A stretch of 64,000 nt of DNA, taken from assembly GCA_903909375.1 (NCBI GenBank), contig CAIVVM010000025.1:62001-126000 (forward strand), in the 5' to 3' direction. Below the pieces are notes generated by a model that saw only the letters and a program-made list of their open reading frames with translations, ran no database searches and had not been told where the DNA came from. Both the position numbers and the translations under genes were made by a program. This DNA is from an uncultured Alphaproteobacteria bacterium (GTDB lineage: Bacteria; Pseudomonadota; Alphaproteobacteria; Caulobacterales; Caulobacteraceae). Of the stretch, positions 51,747 through 61,047 are shown one piece after another (the first letter of the stretch is position 1; each line of letters starts with the position of its first letter).

Positions 51747-53039
51747 TCAGCCCTGTCGCGATTGCCCCAGACGTATCGCCGCGGACCTGGCGTGGGCGGG
51801 CAACCCCTCCGCATCGGCAAGGGCTATGGTCGCCGGCGCCAGTTTCGCGAAGGCCTCGGCGTCGCACTTCACGATCGAGGTGCGCTTCAAGAAGTCATAA
51901 AGGGAAAGTCCCGACGAGAACCGCGCCGCGCGGCTGGTCGGCAGCACGTGGTTCGACCCCGCCACATAGTCACCGATGGCTTCAGGGGCGTGACGGCCCA
52001 GGAAAATCGCACCGGCGTGCCGGACACGATCAGCAAGACGTTCAGGGTTGTCGATCGCGAACTCGACGTGTTCCGGCGCAATCAGATCCACCAGACGCGG
52101 CGCCTCATCCAGGGGCGCAATCACGATCGCGCCGTGATCGCGCCAGGAGGCGCGCGCATCCGTTGCCGTGGTCAGTGTGGCAAGCTGCCTTTCAACCTCG
52201 ACCTCAACCCGGTCCGCGAAGGCGCGATCATCGGTTATCAGGATGGATTGCGCGGCAGGATCGTGTTCGGCCTGGGACAGCAGGTCCGCCGCGATCCAGG
52301 CCGGATCACTGGCCGAATCCGACACCACGACGATCTCCGAGGGTCCGGCCAGCGCGTCGATGCCGACCACGCCATAGACCCGCCGTTTCGCCGCTGTGAC
52401 GTAGGCGTTGCCCGGTCCGACGATCTTGTCCACCGGCCGGATCGGTCCCGCGCCGTAAGCAAGCGCCGCGACGGCCTGAGCGCCCCCGACGCGCCAGATC
52501 TCACTGACGCCAGCCGCCCGGGCGGCGGCGAGAACAGCGGGTTGCAGCTTGCCGGGGGGCGTCACCATGGCGATCCGCTCTACCCCTGCCGCCGCCGCCG
52601 GCACGGCGTTCATCAGCACGGTGGAGGGGTAGGCCGCACGCCCGCCGGGAACATAGATCCCCACCGACTCCAGCGCTGTCCAGCGCCAGCCCAGTTCGAC
52701 ACCGGCTGCGTCGGTGAACCATTGGTCGGCAGGCCGCTGGCGCTCGTGATAGGCCCGGATCCGGGCCGCCGCGAAGTCGATCGCATCCCGCACCTCGCGC
52801 GAACAGGCCGCTGCCCCCGCCTCTACCTCTTCGGCCGTGACCCGCAGCGTGTCCTGGGTCAGTTCAAGCCCGTCGAACTCTCGGGCAAACCGTAGCAAAG
52901 CGTCCACGCCCTCGGCGCGGACTGCCGCCAGAACATCGGCAACGACGGCGTCAACGTCATGCGGCGTGTCACGTCGCTCACCGACAAAAGCGGTAAAGGC
53001 GTCGGTAAAACCGGGATCATCAGACACAAAGCGGCGCAT
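51747..53039 (-). CDS. hisD: Histidinol dehydrogenase
   Basis: 430-residue zinc enzyme for the last two steps of histidine synthesis. Conserved blocks: GIYVPGGRAAYPSTVLMNAV, GPGNAYVTAAKR, SEIVVVSDSASDPAWIAADL, SQAEHDPAAQSIL and GSNHVLPT, including the catalytic Glu-His pair. Length is normal. It lies 40 bases after the DUF2948 gene and reads toward UPF0262, an arrangement common in alphaproteobacteria. Confidence 0.97.
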   Translation of the reverse strand: MRRFVSDDPGFTDAFTAFVGERRDTPHDVDAVVADVLAAVRAEGVDALLRFAREFDGLELTQDTLRVTAEEVEAGAAACSREVRDAIDFAAARIRAYHERQRPADQWFTDAAGVELGWRWTALESVGIYVPGGRAAYPSTVLMNAVPAAAAGVERIAMVTPPGKLQPAVLAAARAAGVSEIWRVGGAQAVAALAYGAGPIRPVDKIVGPGNAYVTAAKRRVYGVVGIDALAGPSEIVVVSDSASDPAWIAADLLSQAEHDPAAQSILITDDRAFADRVEVEVERQLATLTTATDARASWRDHGAIVIAPLDEAPRLVDLIAPEHVEFAIDNPERLADRVRHAGAIFLGRHAPEAIGDYVAGSNHVLPTSRAARFSSGLSLYDFLKRTSIVKCDAEAFAKLAPATIALADAEGLPAHARSAAIRLGQSRQG

Positions 53040-53079
53040 GTGCGCTCTTTAGCGAGGTCTCCGGACGAAGGCTATCCGA

Positions 53080-53505
53080 TCAGAGGTCGTGCGCCGGTGT
53101 TCTGGGCGTCGGCCAGGGGCGCGAAAGGTCCGCCAGTACGGCGTCCACACATTCGACCTGCAGACGAAAGTCGCCGCCTCCGGCGAAACTCAGCGTCAGC
53201 GTACCTCCCGGGGGATCCCCGGCGACAAAGGTGATCGCCAGCAACTCCAGCACGGCGTCACGGCGATCCCGACGGATCTTGCGGGACTGGACGTCCAGCA
53301 CACTTCCGATCTGCAGGGCCGCCCGAACACGTTGCCCCTTTCCCGCCTCCCAGCGGAACCGGTTGAAGGCAATGGTCAGGCGGCGTGTTTTCGGCTCGTA
53401 CAGGATATCCCCGACCTTGGCGATCGCGTCCTGCAAGGCGGCCGAGATGACGGCAAGATCCGACTCATCCTCAGCCAGCAGTCTAAGGCCCGAAGGTTCG
53501 GCCAT
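53080..53505 (-). CDS. DUF2948 family protein
   Basis: 141-residue protein of the alphaproteobacterial DUF2948 family: LRLLAEDESDLAVISAALQD at the start, LTIAFNRFRWE in the middle and a GGDFRLQVECVDAVLADL end. It is constantly found between murA and hisD. The function is unknown. Four bases separate it from the murA stop, so the two genes are probably cotranscribed. Confidence 0.9.
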   Translation of the reverse strand: MAEPSGLRLLAEDESDLAVISAALQDAIAKVGDILYEPKTRRLTIAFNRFRWEAGKGQRVRAALQIGSVLDVQSRKIRRDRRDAVLELLAITFVAGDPPGGTLTLSFAGGGDFRLQVECVDAVLADLSRPWPTPRTPAHDL

Positions 53506-53508
53506 GGA

Positions 53509-54804
53509 CTACTCGACCTCCGCTTCGACGCCATCGCCCTTCAGGCGCCGCACCTGGGCGCCGCACGCGCCCAGTTTTTCTTCCAGCCGCTCGAAACCAC
53601 GGTCCAGATGATACACGCGATTGACGATCGTCTCGCCCCGCGCCGCCAGCCCGGCGATCACCAGGCTGACAGAGGCCCGCAGGTCCGTCGCCATTACCTG
53701 GGCTCCGGTAAGAGCCTCGACCCCGCGCACCCGCGCCTCCCCGCCCTGAACCGAAATGTCGGCGCCAAGGCGGCCCAGCTCCGGCACATGCATGAACCGG
53801 TTCTCGAAGATCGTTTCCCGAATCACGCTTTCGCCATCGGCCAGCGTCATCAAGGCCATGAACTGGGCCTGTAGATCCGTCGCAAACCCGGGGTGAGGTG
53901 CTGTCTCGATCTCGACGGGCCTCAGCCGGTCTGGGCCCCGCTTGACCGTCAACCCATCGTCATGGGTCGTCACCTCGACACCCGCCTCGATCAACTTGTC
54001 GATCAACGACTGGATCAGATGGCTCCGGGTCCGCGTCAGCCGCACCTCACCGCCAGCCATGGCGGCGGCGACGGCATAGGTCCCCGTCTCGATCCGGTCC
54101 GGGATCACCGAGTGCGTCGCGCCGTGCAGTCGACTGACGCCCTGGATATGAACCGTGCGCGTGCCTGCGCCGGAAACCTTTGCGCCCATGGCGTTCAGGC
54201 ACTCGGCAAGATCCGCCAGCTCCGGCTCGGCCGCGGCATTCTCCAGCACTGTGTCACCGTCCGCCAGCACAGCCGCCAGCATGGCGTGCTCTGTCGCGCC
54301 CACGGAGTTGATCGGGAAGTTGATCACCGCGCCCTTCAACCCGCGCGGCGCCTGGGCGTAGACATAGCCCTCGTGAAGATCGATCCGGGCGCCGAGAGCC
54401 TCCAGCGCCTTCAGATGCAGATCAACCGGTCGCGCGCCGATGGTGCATCCGCCCGGCAGCGAGACCTTGGCCTGCCCCGTTCGCGCCAGCAGCGGCCCCA
54501 GCACATTGAACGACGCCCGCATCTGGCGGACCAGATCATAGGGCGCAAACCCGCTGACGATCTCGCGCGTCGTCAGAAGCGTCTCGCCGCCGTCGGGCCC
54601 CTCGGCTTCGACGACCTCGGCGCCAAGGCGCTGCAATAGCTTCCCAAGGAACCGGGTGTCGGCCAGGCGCGGCATATTGGTCAGACGCAGTGGCTCGTCC
54701 GTGAGCAGGCTGGCGGTCATCAGCTTGATGGCCGAATTCTTGGCGCCGCTGATCGGGATTTGCCCGTTCAGCTTTGCGCCCCCGACGATGGCGATACGAT
54801 CCAA
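53509..54804 (-). CDS. murA: UDP-N-acetylglucosamine 1-carboxyvinyltransferase
   Basis: 431-residue enzyme for the first committed step of peptidoglycan synthesis. The catalytic Cys is C120 in [15 protein letters not shown] and K22-N23 (SGAKNSA) binds PEP; C120 makes it fosfomycin-sensitive in principle. [16 protein letters not shown]-like segment near the C-terminus is typical. ATG 54804 is the start. It heads murA-DUF2948-hisD, and 92 bases separate it from a small upstream gene. Confidence 0.97.
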   Translation of the reverse strand: MDRIAIVGGAKLNGQIPISGAKNSAIKLMTASLLTDEPLRLTNMPRLADTRFLGKLLQRLGAEVVEAEGPDGGETLLTTREIVSGFAPYDLVRQMRASFNVLGPLLARTGQAKVSLPGGCTIGARPVDLHLKALEALGARIDLHEGYVYAQAPRGLKGAVINFPINSVGATEHAMLAAVLADGDTVLENAAAEPELADLAECLNAMGAKVSGAGTRTVHIQGVSRLHGATHSVIPDRIETGTYAVAAAMAGGEVRLTRTRSHLIQSLIDKLIEAGVEVTTHDDGLTVKRGPDRLRPVEIETAPHPGFATDLQAQFMALMTLADGESVIRETIFENRFMHVPELGRLGADISVQGGEARVRGVEALTGAQVMATDLRASVSLVIAGLAARGETIVNRVYHLDRGFERLEEKLGACGAQVRRLKGDGVEAEVE

Positions 54805-54896
54805 TAGCTACCCTTCGACAGACGACCGGCCAGCCTGAACGGCGCGGCGAAAAAAGAAGCGGTATCTAGCCTGCGCCTCGCAGGCGCGCCAAGCGG

Positions 54897-55043
54897 TCAA
54901 TCCTTGGAGGTTTCTTGCGGCTTCGGTGCAGCGCCTGCCGAACCGGTCGCCTTGCGACGGCGCAGGTTCGCGCGAAGCGCCTGCGCGAGCTTGGTTTCTC
55001 GCGAGGTGGGTGCGTCCTTGCCGTCTTTCTGCCGATCCGCCAT
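54897..55043 (-). CDS. 48-residue basic small protein
   Basis: A short frame on the minus strand, starting MADRQKDGKDAP and continuing SRETKLAQALRANLRRRKAT with a Pro/Ala/Lys tail ending KPQETSKD. The helix with Lys-Leu-Ala-Gln-Ala-Leu-Arg-Ala-Asn-Leu-Arg-Arg-Arg repeats in small hypothetical proteins next to murA in related bacteria as I recall. It has an ATG and a stop in coding-like composition; expression is unproven. Confidence 0.55.
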   Translation of the reverse strand: MADRQKDGKDAPTSRETKLAQALRANLRRRKATGSAGAAPKPQETSKD

Positions 55044-55100
55044 GCCGTCAGGTGCTGCGCGGGAGCGCGCCCGTCAAGCTGCACGCGGTCGATTTAACGC

Positions 55101-55129
55101 TTCACGACGCGGCCTCAGCCCGCTATAGG
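55101..55129 (+). promoter_or_regulatory. Candidate promoter of tRNA-Thr
   Basis: TTCACG (55101-55106) and GCTATAGG (55122-55129) are 15 bases apart; the -10 box is close to the Caulobacter GCTANAWC pattern. Transcription would begin near 55135, five bases before the tRNA. Confidence 0.45.
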
Positions 55130-55139
55130 CCCCGCCTTC

Positions 55140-55214
<75 letters not shown>

Positions 55215-55325
55215 TCGCAGGAGAGTCCGGGCAATCTCCCGGGCTCTCCTGGCCATCTCGTTATTTTACCCGGATATTATTGATGGCGCAGTCCACATGC
55301 GCCATAGTCGCGCCCGGGAGCGCGC

Positions 55326-55910
55326 ATGACCTCATCAGAAACCTTCACCCTCTTCGAGGGCCACACAGCGCACCACACCGGCGATCTCTTCGCCGTGGCA
55401 GGCAAGGCTGTCGATCTGACGGCGGCCGGCGCCCACGGCCTGCTGATCCTGGACGACCAGACCGGCCAGCCGGTTGAGCTCGATCTGCGCCATAGCGCCG
55501 ATCTCGCCGTTTCAGCCTATCGCCAGCGCATGACCGCGCAGCCCGCCCCGGCACCCCCGGAACCCCGCCCGGGTCGCGGCCGTCCCAGGCTGGGTGTCGT
55601 CGCCCGTGAGGTCACCCTGCTTCCCCGCCACTGGGACTGGCTGGCAGACCAGCCGGGCGGAGCCTCTGCAGTGCTCAGGCGTCTGGTCGAGGAGGCCCGT
55701 CGGGAGGCCGCCCAGCCGGATCGCCGCCGTAGACATCAGGAAACGCTATATCGGGCGATGTCGGTTCTCGCCGGCGATCTGCCGGCATTCGATGAAGCCG
55801 CCCGCGCCCTCTTCGCCGACGACATGGACGCATTTCAAAGCCGGACCGAAGCCTGGCCCGTCGATGTGGCCGCCTACCTTCGCCGGCTCGTCGAGGCGCC
55901 TCAGGACTGA
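55326..55910 (+). CDS. DUF2239 family protein
   Basis: 194-residue protein of the DUF2239 family: FTLFEGHTAHHTGDLFAVA, RPGRGRPRLGVVAREVTLLP and HWDWLADQPGGASAVLRRL. The basic GRGRPRLG and the following helices suggest nucleic-acid binding, but no function is known. ATG 55326 is 112 bases from tRNA-Thr. It converges with the phage lipoprotein gene, overlapping by ten bases, so it marks the host side of the junction. Confidence 0.85.
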   Translation: MTSSETFTLFEGHTAHHTGDLFAVAGKAVDLTAAGAHGLLILDDQTGQPVELDLRHSADLAVSAYRQRMTAQPAPAPPEPRPGRGRPRLGVVAREVTLLPRHWDWLADQPGGASAVLRRLVEEARREAAQPDRRRRHQETLYRAMSVLAGDLPAFDEAARALFADDMDAFQSRTEAWPVDVAAYLRRLVEAPQD

Positions 55911-56125
55911 GGCGTCGCCCGCGCCTTGCAGTCGATGTTGAAGGTAAATCCTCCGCCCAGCCCGAGGCTGCCCTGATAGCGGCGGTCGCAATTGTCGATG
56001 TGATCCCCCAGAGCACGCAGGATTTCGGCCTGCTCCGATCCTTCCCGTGCGCCTGCAAGTCCGGTCAGGGTGCTGCAGCCGGACGACGTGAGTGCGACAA
56101 GCGCTATCGCAAGGCTCTTCTTCAT
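55901..56125 (-). CDS. Small lipoprotein of the phage module (possible o-spanin)
   Basis: 74-residue protein with a lipoprotein signal: MKKSLAIALVALTSSGC, Cys17 as lipidation site. The mature 58 residues include CDRRYQGSLGLGGGFTFNID. Its position, overlapping and last after a membrane-spanning coiled-coil protein, resembles Rz1-type lysis genes; Pro-richness typical of Rz1 is lacking, so the role is only suggested. ATG 56125 overlaps the upstream stop (ATGA). Confidence 0.65.
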   Translation of the reverse strand: MKKSLAIALVALTSSGCSTLTGLAGAREGSEQAEILRALGDHIDNCDRRYQGSLGLGGGFTFNIDCKARATPQS

Positions 56126-56445
56126 TCGGGAATCTCCGTTGTGGCTGCGTCCCGCGCAGGTTGAGGTTGGGAGGTCATCGCCAGGCGCTGCAGGCCGGAT
56201 CCGGCGGCGACCGGCAAGGTCCGGTCCAGCTCTTCCAGGCGACGGGCATTTTCGCTCCAGAGCTGGGCCAGCGCCCAGGTCATGAGTGCGGCGACGACGC
56301 CCCAGGCCCGGCCCTTCAGGCCTTCAACGGCCTTGAGGGTGGCGGCAGATGTGGCCTTGATCTCGCCCAGACGTTCCTCACATCGAGACTCGTGGTCCGT
56401 GAGGCGCTGTTCCAGCGTGGCGAGCCGCTCTGTGGATGTGGCCAT
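56122..56445 (-). CDS. Coiled-coil membrane protein of the phage module (holin/XhlA-like)
   Basis: 107-residue protein: an N-terminal coiled coil (TSTERLATLEQRLTDHESRC onward) followed by one membrane helix (GRAWGVVAALMTWALAQLW, about residues 45-63) and a charged tail. Layout is like hemolysin XhlA or phage holin-associated proteins. It is three bases after the internal-protein gene and overlaps the lipoprotein gene. A lysis role is likely from context only. Confidence 0.65.
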   Translation of the reverse strand: MATSTERLATLEQRLTDHESRCEERLGEIKATSAATLKAVEGLKGRAWGVVAALMTWALAQLWSENARRLEELDRTLPVAAGSGLQRLAMTSQPQPARDAATTEIPE

Positions 56446-56448
56446 AGC

Positions 56449-57387
56449 TTAGACCCACCTCGGCATCGGCGTCGCATTGATCTCCGCGCCGATCTGCGTC
56501 TCCTTGCCGGAGCCGGTTTCCGACTTGGCCTCCGCTGTCTGCTGCCCGGTGAAGAGCTGGATCGGCAGGCCGCTCAGCATCGCCACCACCTGCTGCGCAT
56601 GAGCCATCGGCGCCTGCAGTTGCTGTTGCTGGACGCTCCGCAGGGTCTCGCCCAGTCCCGCCTGGGCCGCGATATTGGCGCGCATCGCTTCGTCGGCCGC
56701 CAGCTGTTGGCCCTGGCTCCTGAATCCAAGATCGATCTTCTGCGCCCGGTCCTGCAGCCGCGTCTGCGCATTGGCGATCCGCGCCTGGGTCGCCCGATCC
56801 GCGTCCCCGGCCGCAGCCCCAAGCGCGGTCTGGTAGGCTTGCGAGCGCAGCCCCGCCAGGGTCGAGGCCCTTGCCCGCGACAACTCCCCCTCTGTCATGC
56901 TCTGCGTCAGGGCGGCGCCGGAACCGCCGAACGCCCCCGAACCCGCCAGGTCAAGCGCCTGCTGCGCCCTTGTGCGACCCGCCTGCACGTCAAGGTCCGC
57001 CGCCGCGGTGTCGACCACATCCCTCAGATACGGATTGAGATAGCGATCCACAAAGTCATAGGCCTTGCCGCCAGAGGCGAACGGCGTCTCCGCAGTCTGG
57101 AAATCGGATGTCCAGCTGATGTCGGCCGGATCGCGCGGTCCGCCCGTCACACCGGACGGCTTCCACAGTCCGAGGCCTGCTGCAGCCGTCGCGGCCTGTC
57201 GTTGCAGATCATGTGTCGGCGCCACCAGCGACCCCGGGTCCAGACCGGCCACCTGTCCGACCTGGCCCGCGACCCTTTGGGTCAGGTTCGATCCCCACTC
57301 CGGAACCGTGGGCGTTGTGGTCGTGTTGGAGGTCGAGCTACTCGCATTGCTCCACTTCTTGCGGTTCCCGTTCAGCTTCAGACTCAT
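56449..57387 (-). CDS. Phage internal virion / DNA-transfer-like protein
   Basis: 312-residue protein rich in Ala, Gln and Thr with long helices (RASTLAGLRSQAYQTALGAA, AADEAMRANIAAQAGLGETL) and a low-complexity N-terminus with runs of Ser and Thr. This composition is typical of short-tailed phage ejection or internal proteins encoded after the stabilisation protein. No enzymatic motif. The gene begins directly after the stop of its upstream neighbour. Confidence 0.6.
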   Translation of the reverse strand: MSLKLNGNRKKWSNASSSTSNTTTTPTVPEWGSNLTQRVAGQVGQVAGLDPGSLVAPTHDLQRQAATAAAGLGLWKPSGVTGGPRDPADISWTSDFQTAETPFASGGKAYDFVDRYLNPYLRDVVDTAAADLDVQAGRTRAQQALDLAGSGAFGGSGAALTQSMTEGELSRARASTLAGLRSQAYQTALGAAAGDADRATQARIANAQTRLQDRAQKIDLGFRSQGQQLAADEAMRANIAAQAGLGETLRSVQQQQLQAPMAHAQQVVAMLSGLPIQLFTGQQTAEAKSETGSGKETQIGAEINATPMPRWV

Positions 57388-57753
57388 CTACAGCTCCTTC
57401 GTAATGATGCGCGCCAGCGGCGCGTAACCCATGGGCGCCAGCGCCCGTTCCCAGCCCGGGCGGCCAACGATCAGCACGCGCTGACAGCCGTTCGTCCGCG
57501 CCCAGGCTTCAGCCTGTGGGCGCAGGCGGCCCACCAGTTCGTCCAGATCCCCGCCCGCCAGCCAGATCAGCAGCCGCCGCGCCTGCGGTTCGTCCTCGAT
57601 CAGGGTCACCATGGCCGCGTGGTCGCCCGGCCAGGCCTGCGCCTCTCCCGCGTCCACCAGGGCCCAGACATCCTCGAGCGTGTAGCCGCCTCCGGCATGC
57701 GCCAGGGCAGCTTCCAGCCAACCGCTGCAGCGCTGCCGCTCAGCCTCCGTCAC
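57388..57753 (-). CDS. Small phage-module protein (GNAT-like)
   Basis: 121-residue protein. The central RPQAEAWARTNGCQRVLIVG and RPGWERALAPMGYAPLARII end resemble the C-terminal half of an N-acetyltransferase fold; similar small acyltransferase-like proteins occur in phage structural clusters. The start is GTG 57753, overlapping the stop of the 510-residue protein (GTGA). A frame opening 16 codons earlier lies in that gene. Confidence 0.6.
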   Translation of the reverse strand: MTEAERQRCSGWLEAALAHAGGGYTLEDVWALVDAGEAQAWPGDHAAMVTLIEDEPQARRLLIWLAGGDLDELVGRLRPQAEAWARTNGCQRVLIVGRPGWERALAPMGYAPLARIITKEL

Positions 57754-59282
57754 AGCCGGCCCGCCGGCGCGGCGTCGAAGATCGGCGCCCCGATCCGGCA
57801 TCCGGTGGGCGCGCTCTGGCCTGAAAACCGCGTCCGGAACAGCCGGCCGCTGACGAGCAGGTCACCCTTCGCCTCGCCCGGGGCCAGGGTCACGCTCCGG
57901 GTGGTCGCACCCGTGTCCTGCGGATGGAGCCGCCCCGACAACGCCACCGTTACCGGGCCGATCTGATCCTTGAAATCTGGCCAGACGCCCCGAACCAGCA
58001 TCGTCCGATTGGGATCCAGCACGCTGTCCGCACTCTCGATGAACCAGCCGAAGCCCCCGCCGTCAGCCGAGCGCCCCTTCTCGTGCAGATAGACGGCCCC
58101 CTCATAGGTAGCCCCGATGGGGTAGGCGGACGGGCCGGAGTCCACATACGCCGTGCGCGCCATGACGCCCCGGTGCCAGGCGCCTGCGTCCGGGCCGCTC
58201 AGGGCAAGACCCAGGTAGCGACTGTTCTCATAGCCATCGCGCCGGTCAGGATAGTCGAACCGGACCTCGGAGAATTCCGCGTTGGACGACGCCACCACCT
58301 TGTCGCCCTGGCTCGCCGCCAGTTCCACGGCGAAGTCGCGCCGGATCGGGCAGGCGACCGGCTCGGCCTGCCCACCCAGCGCATAGCGATAGAATTGCCG
58401 GTCAGGGCTGACCCAGAACGCGGCCTGCCCCACCACGACCGCCGCATTCGGCCCGATCAGGCCGCAGTTCCGGCCAACCCGATCGAACCGCCAGGGCTGG
58501 TTCAACGCACCGACAAACGTGCCCAGGAACAGGGCGTCGCTGGTCCAGACCAGCAGGCACGGTCCACACATCCGCCCGCCGACAATCCGGCCCCCGCCGG
58601 TCAGGATGTACTCGCGCGCAGTCGATCCGCTGGCGCTCGTACTCCACTGGGTGTTGTTGCGGATCGAGGAATGGCGGACGCAGAGCGGATTGAAGGCGCC
58701 CGAGACCTCTTCATTGCAGCCCAGCGCGAACACCTGGTAGCCGCCGCCCTGCGGCGCCACCAGCATCTGCGTCACGTTCGCGGGCGCATTGGCCAGGGCC
58801 TGCGCCTTCTGCGCCGTGTCGTTGGTCCAGGCGAAGATGGTCTGGTTGCGCGGGCTCGCCAGCAGCTGTTGCCCCCAGGCGCCGAACGACCAGGTCAGCG
58901 GGAAGTAGTCCGAGACCGCCGGCAGGCCAAACCCGCCCACGCCATAGGCCCCCGTGCCGAACCCCGCCGATCCGGCGCCGTCGATGGCGCCCGCCGCGAA
59001 GCCGGCGGCAGGCGTGATGTCGAACAGAGCCCCGCCTCGCCACAGCTGGAGCTTGCTGTGCGTGCCGAAGGCGATGTCCAGGACGCCGGCATTGTCGGTC
59101 CAGGGAAACACCCCCCGGCAAACCCCGGTCAGGGAGTCCGTCATCAGCCGTTCCCAACCGCCGATCACCTCGGGCCGGCCCAGCCGGAAGCGCACGTTCG
59201 AACCGTCGGCCCAACGCCCCGAGCCCGCCAGGGTGGTGTCGTCACCGTTCAGTCCCGGTGGAAACTCCAGGGGAATCCTCAT
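57750..59282 (-). CDS. P22 gp10-like packaged DNA stabilisation / tail hub protein
   Basis: 510-residue protein opening MRIPLEFPPGLNGDDTTLAG, then SGRWADGSNVRFRLGRPEVI and GGWERL. This opening, with GRW and VRF and GGW spaced this way, recurs in phage proteins annotated as the P22 gp10-type stabilisation protein that closes the portal. The rest is beta-rich with many Gly and aromatic residues, fitting a beta-propeller. It indicates a podovirus-like short-tail structure. It is divergent from the glycosyltransferase gene across 115 bases. Confidence 0.7.
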   Translation of the reverse strand: MRIPLEFPPGLNGDDTTLAGSGRWADGSNVRFRLGRPEVIGGWERLMTDSLTGVCRGVFPWTDNAGVLDIAFGTHSKLQLWRGGALFDITPAAGFAAGAIDGAGSAGFGTGAYGVGGFGLPAVSDYFPLTWSFGAWGQQLLASPRNQTIFAWTNDTAQKAQALANAPANVTQMLVAPQGGGYQVFALGCNEEVSGAFNPLCVRHSSIRNNTQWSTSASGSTAREYILTGGGRIVGGRMCGPCLLVWTSDALFLGTFVGALNQPWRFDRVGRNCGLIGPNAAVVVGQAAFWVSPDRQFYRYALGGQAEPVACPIRRDFAVELAASQGDKVVASSNAEFSEVRFDYPDRRDGYENSRYLGLALSGPDAGAWHRGVMARTAYVDSGPSAYPIGATYEGAVYLHEKGRSADGGGFGWFIESADSVLDPNRTMLVRGVWPDFKDQIGPVTVALSGRLHPQDTGATTRSVTLAPGEAKGDLLVSGRLFRTRFSGQSAPTGCRIGAPIFDAAPAGRL

Positions 59283-59397
59283 CTGCGCCCTCCTGCCGAT
59301 TACGAGCGTTCAAGTTGAAAAAAGGGGGCGGCGCGCTTGTGTCCGCGGGCGAGCGGCCTCAATGATCCGGGCCAGTTCCAGACCGCGTTGAGGCCCC

Positions 59398-61041
59398 GTG
59401 TCCGAGACCACATCCGCCGTGATCCGCGCCCATGCCGATGGCTATGACATGGCCAAGCCGGCGCTCATGGGTCGTCAGGCCGCCGGCAATGGCTTCCTGC
59501 GCGCCGCCGTCTACGCCCGTGACGGCCAGCCGATCCGTGGCCTCTCGCCCAATGCAGACATTGCCCGCGGCTTCGAAGCCATCGTCAAGGGCATCGACCC
59601 GGCCGCCCCGTTTGAATGGATCAAGTCGGCCGAACCGGAACGCATCGGCGCCACCGGCGTGCTCTATCTGGCGGACATCTCTGTCGCGACGCACGCACGC
59701 GCCAGGGTCAGGACCGGCATCAACGCCTATTCGCTATGCGGCGTCACCCACACCACCGCCAGCCAGATCGCCATGAACGAGATCGCCGGCCTGTTGCGCG
59801 AAGCCGTGATGCCCTGGGACGCCCTGGTCTGCACGTCCAGCGCCGTCCTCGAAACGGTCCGCCGCGTCCACGAGGCCGAGGCCGATTACCTGCGCTGGCG
59901 CCATGGCGTCGACGCGCGCATCGAGGGGCCACAGCTCCCGGTCATTCCGCTGGGCGTTCACTGCGCCGACTTCGACTTCAGCGAGGCCCAGCGGGCCGGA
60001 GGCCGCGCGGCCCTTGATCTGGCCGATGATGAAGTGGCCGCCCTCTTCGTCGGCCGCCTCGTCTATCACGCCAAGGCGCACCCTCACGCCATGTACCGGG
60101 GCCTTCAGCTGGCGGCGGAGCGCACCGGCAAACGGGTGGCCCTCATTCTCTGCGGCTGGACGCCCTCCGAGCGCGTCGAGGAGGTCTTTCGCCAGGGCGC
60201 CGCCCAGTTCGCCCCCGACGTGCGCCTGATCTTCGTCGAGGGTCGCGATCCGCCCAGACGCGACAATGCCTGGGCCGCTGCCGACATCTTCGTCACCCTC
60301 GCCGACAATATCCAGGAAACCTTCGGCCTGACTCCCATCGAGGCGATGGCGGCTGGCCTGCCTGTGGTCGTCACCGACTGGGATGGCTATCGCGACACCG
60401 TCCGCGACGGCGTTGATGGCTTCCGCATCGCCACCTGGGCGCCTGAGCCCGGCATGGGAACGCCCCTCGCGCGCGGCCACGAAAGCGGCGTCCTCAACTA
60501 TGACCGCTACTGCGGTTTTGCCTCGGCCACCACCGCGCTGGATCTGGCCCATCTGGTCGACGCGCTTTCGGCCCTGATCGACAATCCCGGCATCCGCAAG
60601 GCCATGGGCGCGTCAGGCCGCCAGCGCGCGCGTGACCTCTACGACTGGCCGGTGATCTATCGCCAGTACCAGGCGCTCTGGTCCGAGTTGAACGCCCGCC
60701 GGCGTTTCCTCACCCGGCCCCTCGCCGGCGCGCCGGCCACCCTGTCCACCAACCTCGACCCGTTCGAGGTCTTCGGCCACTACCCGACCCATCAGATCTC
60801 CGCGACAACGCCGCTGACCCTGACGCCCGGCGCCACCCGCGAGCAGCTCCTGGCCTGCCTGGACCATCCCCTCTTCGGAACCATCCCCAGCCCCCGCGAC
60901 CTCGTCCTCAGCGTCTTCGCCGCCGTGGAAACCGGCGACACAACCCCCACCGCGATCGCCAGCCGGGTCAACTACCCCGTCTCCGCCATCGGCCGAACGC
61001 TAGGCCAACTGGCCAAGATGGGCGTGGTTAGGTTGGGGTAG
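59398..61041 (+). CDS. GT-B glycosyltransferase with C-terminal extra domain, within the phage module
   Basis: 547-residue retaining GT4-type glycosyltransferase. The donor-site motif NIQETFGLTPIEAMAAGLPV contains the E-x7-E pair, and VALFVGRLVYHAKAHPHAMY is the second-domain start. After the GT domain about 110 residues form a separate part ending with a winged-helix-like segment (PSPRDLVLSVFAAVETGDTT, RTLGQLAKMGVVRLG). No signal or membrane segment. The start is GTG 59398. It is oriented against the structural genes and followed by the FkbM gene six bases later; target glycan or protein unknown. Confidence 0.85.
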   Translation: MSETTSAVIRAHADGYDMAKPALMGRQAAGNGFLRAAVYARDGQPIRGLSPNADIARGFEAIVKGIDPAAPFEWIKSAEPERIGATGVLYLADISVATHARARVRTGINAYSLCGVTHTTASQIAMNEIAGLLREAVMPWDALVCTSSAVLETVRRVHEAEADYLRWRHGVDARIEGPQLPVIPLGVHCADFDFSEAQRAGGRAALDLADDEVAALFVGRLVYHAKAHPHAMYRGLQLAAERTGKRVALILCGWTPSERVEEVFRQGAAQFAPDVRLIFVEGRDPPRRDNAWAAADIFVTLADNIQETFGLTPIEAMAAGLPVVVTDWDGYRDTVRDGVDGFRIATWAPEPGMGTPLARGHESGVLNYDRYCGFASATTALDLAHLVDALSALIDNPGIRKAMGASGRQRARDLYDWPVIYRQYQALWSELNARRRFLTRPLAGAPATLSTNLDPFEVFGHYPTHQISATTPLTLTPGATREQLLACLDHPLFGTIPSPRDLVLSVFAAVETGDTTPTAIASRVNYPVSAIGRTLGQLAKMGVVRLG

Positions 61042-61047
61042 TTCGGA

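Noticed and set aside
53089-54639. Plus-strand open frames across DUF2948 and murA
   Set aside because: Antisense to well-supported genes with catalytic motifs.
56092-57966. 624-codon open frame on the plus strand
   Set aside because: It runs antisense through four overlapping phage genes with translational coupling; its Arg/Gln/His-rich product has no features and it arises from GC-rich codon bias.
57924-59318. 464-codon open frame on the plus strand
   Set aside because: Antisense to the P22 gp10-like gene; same shadow effect.
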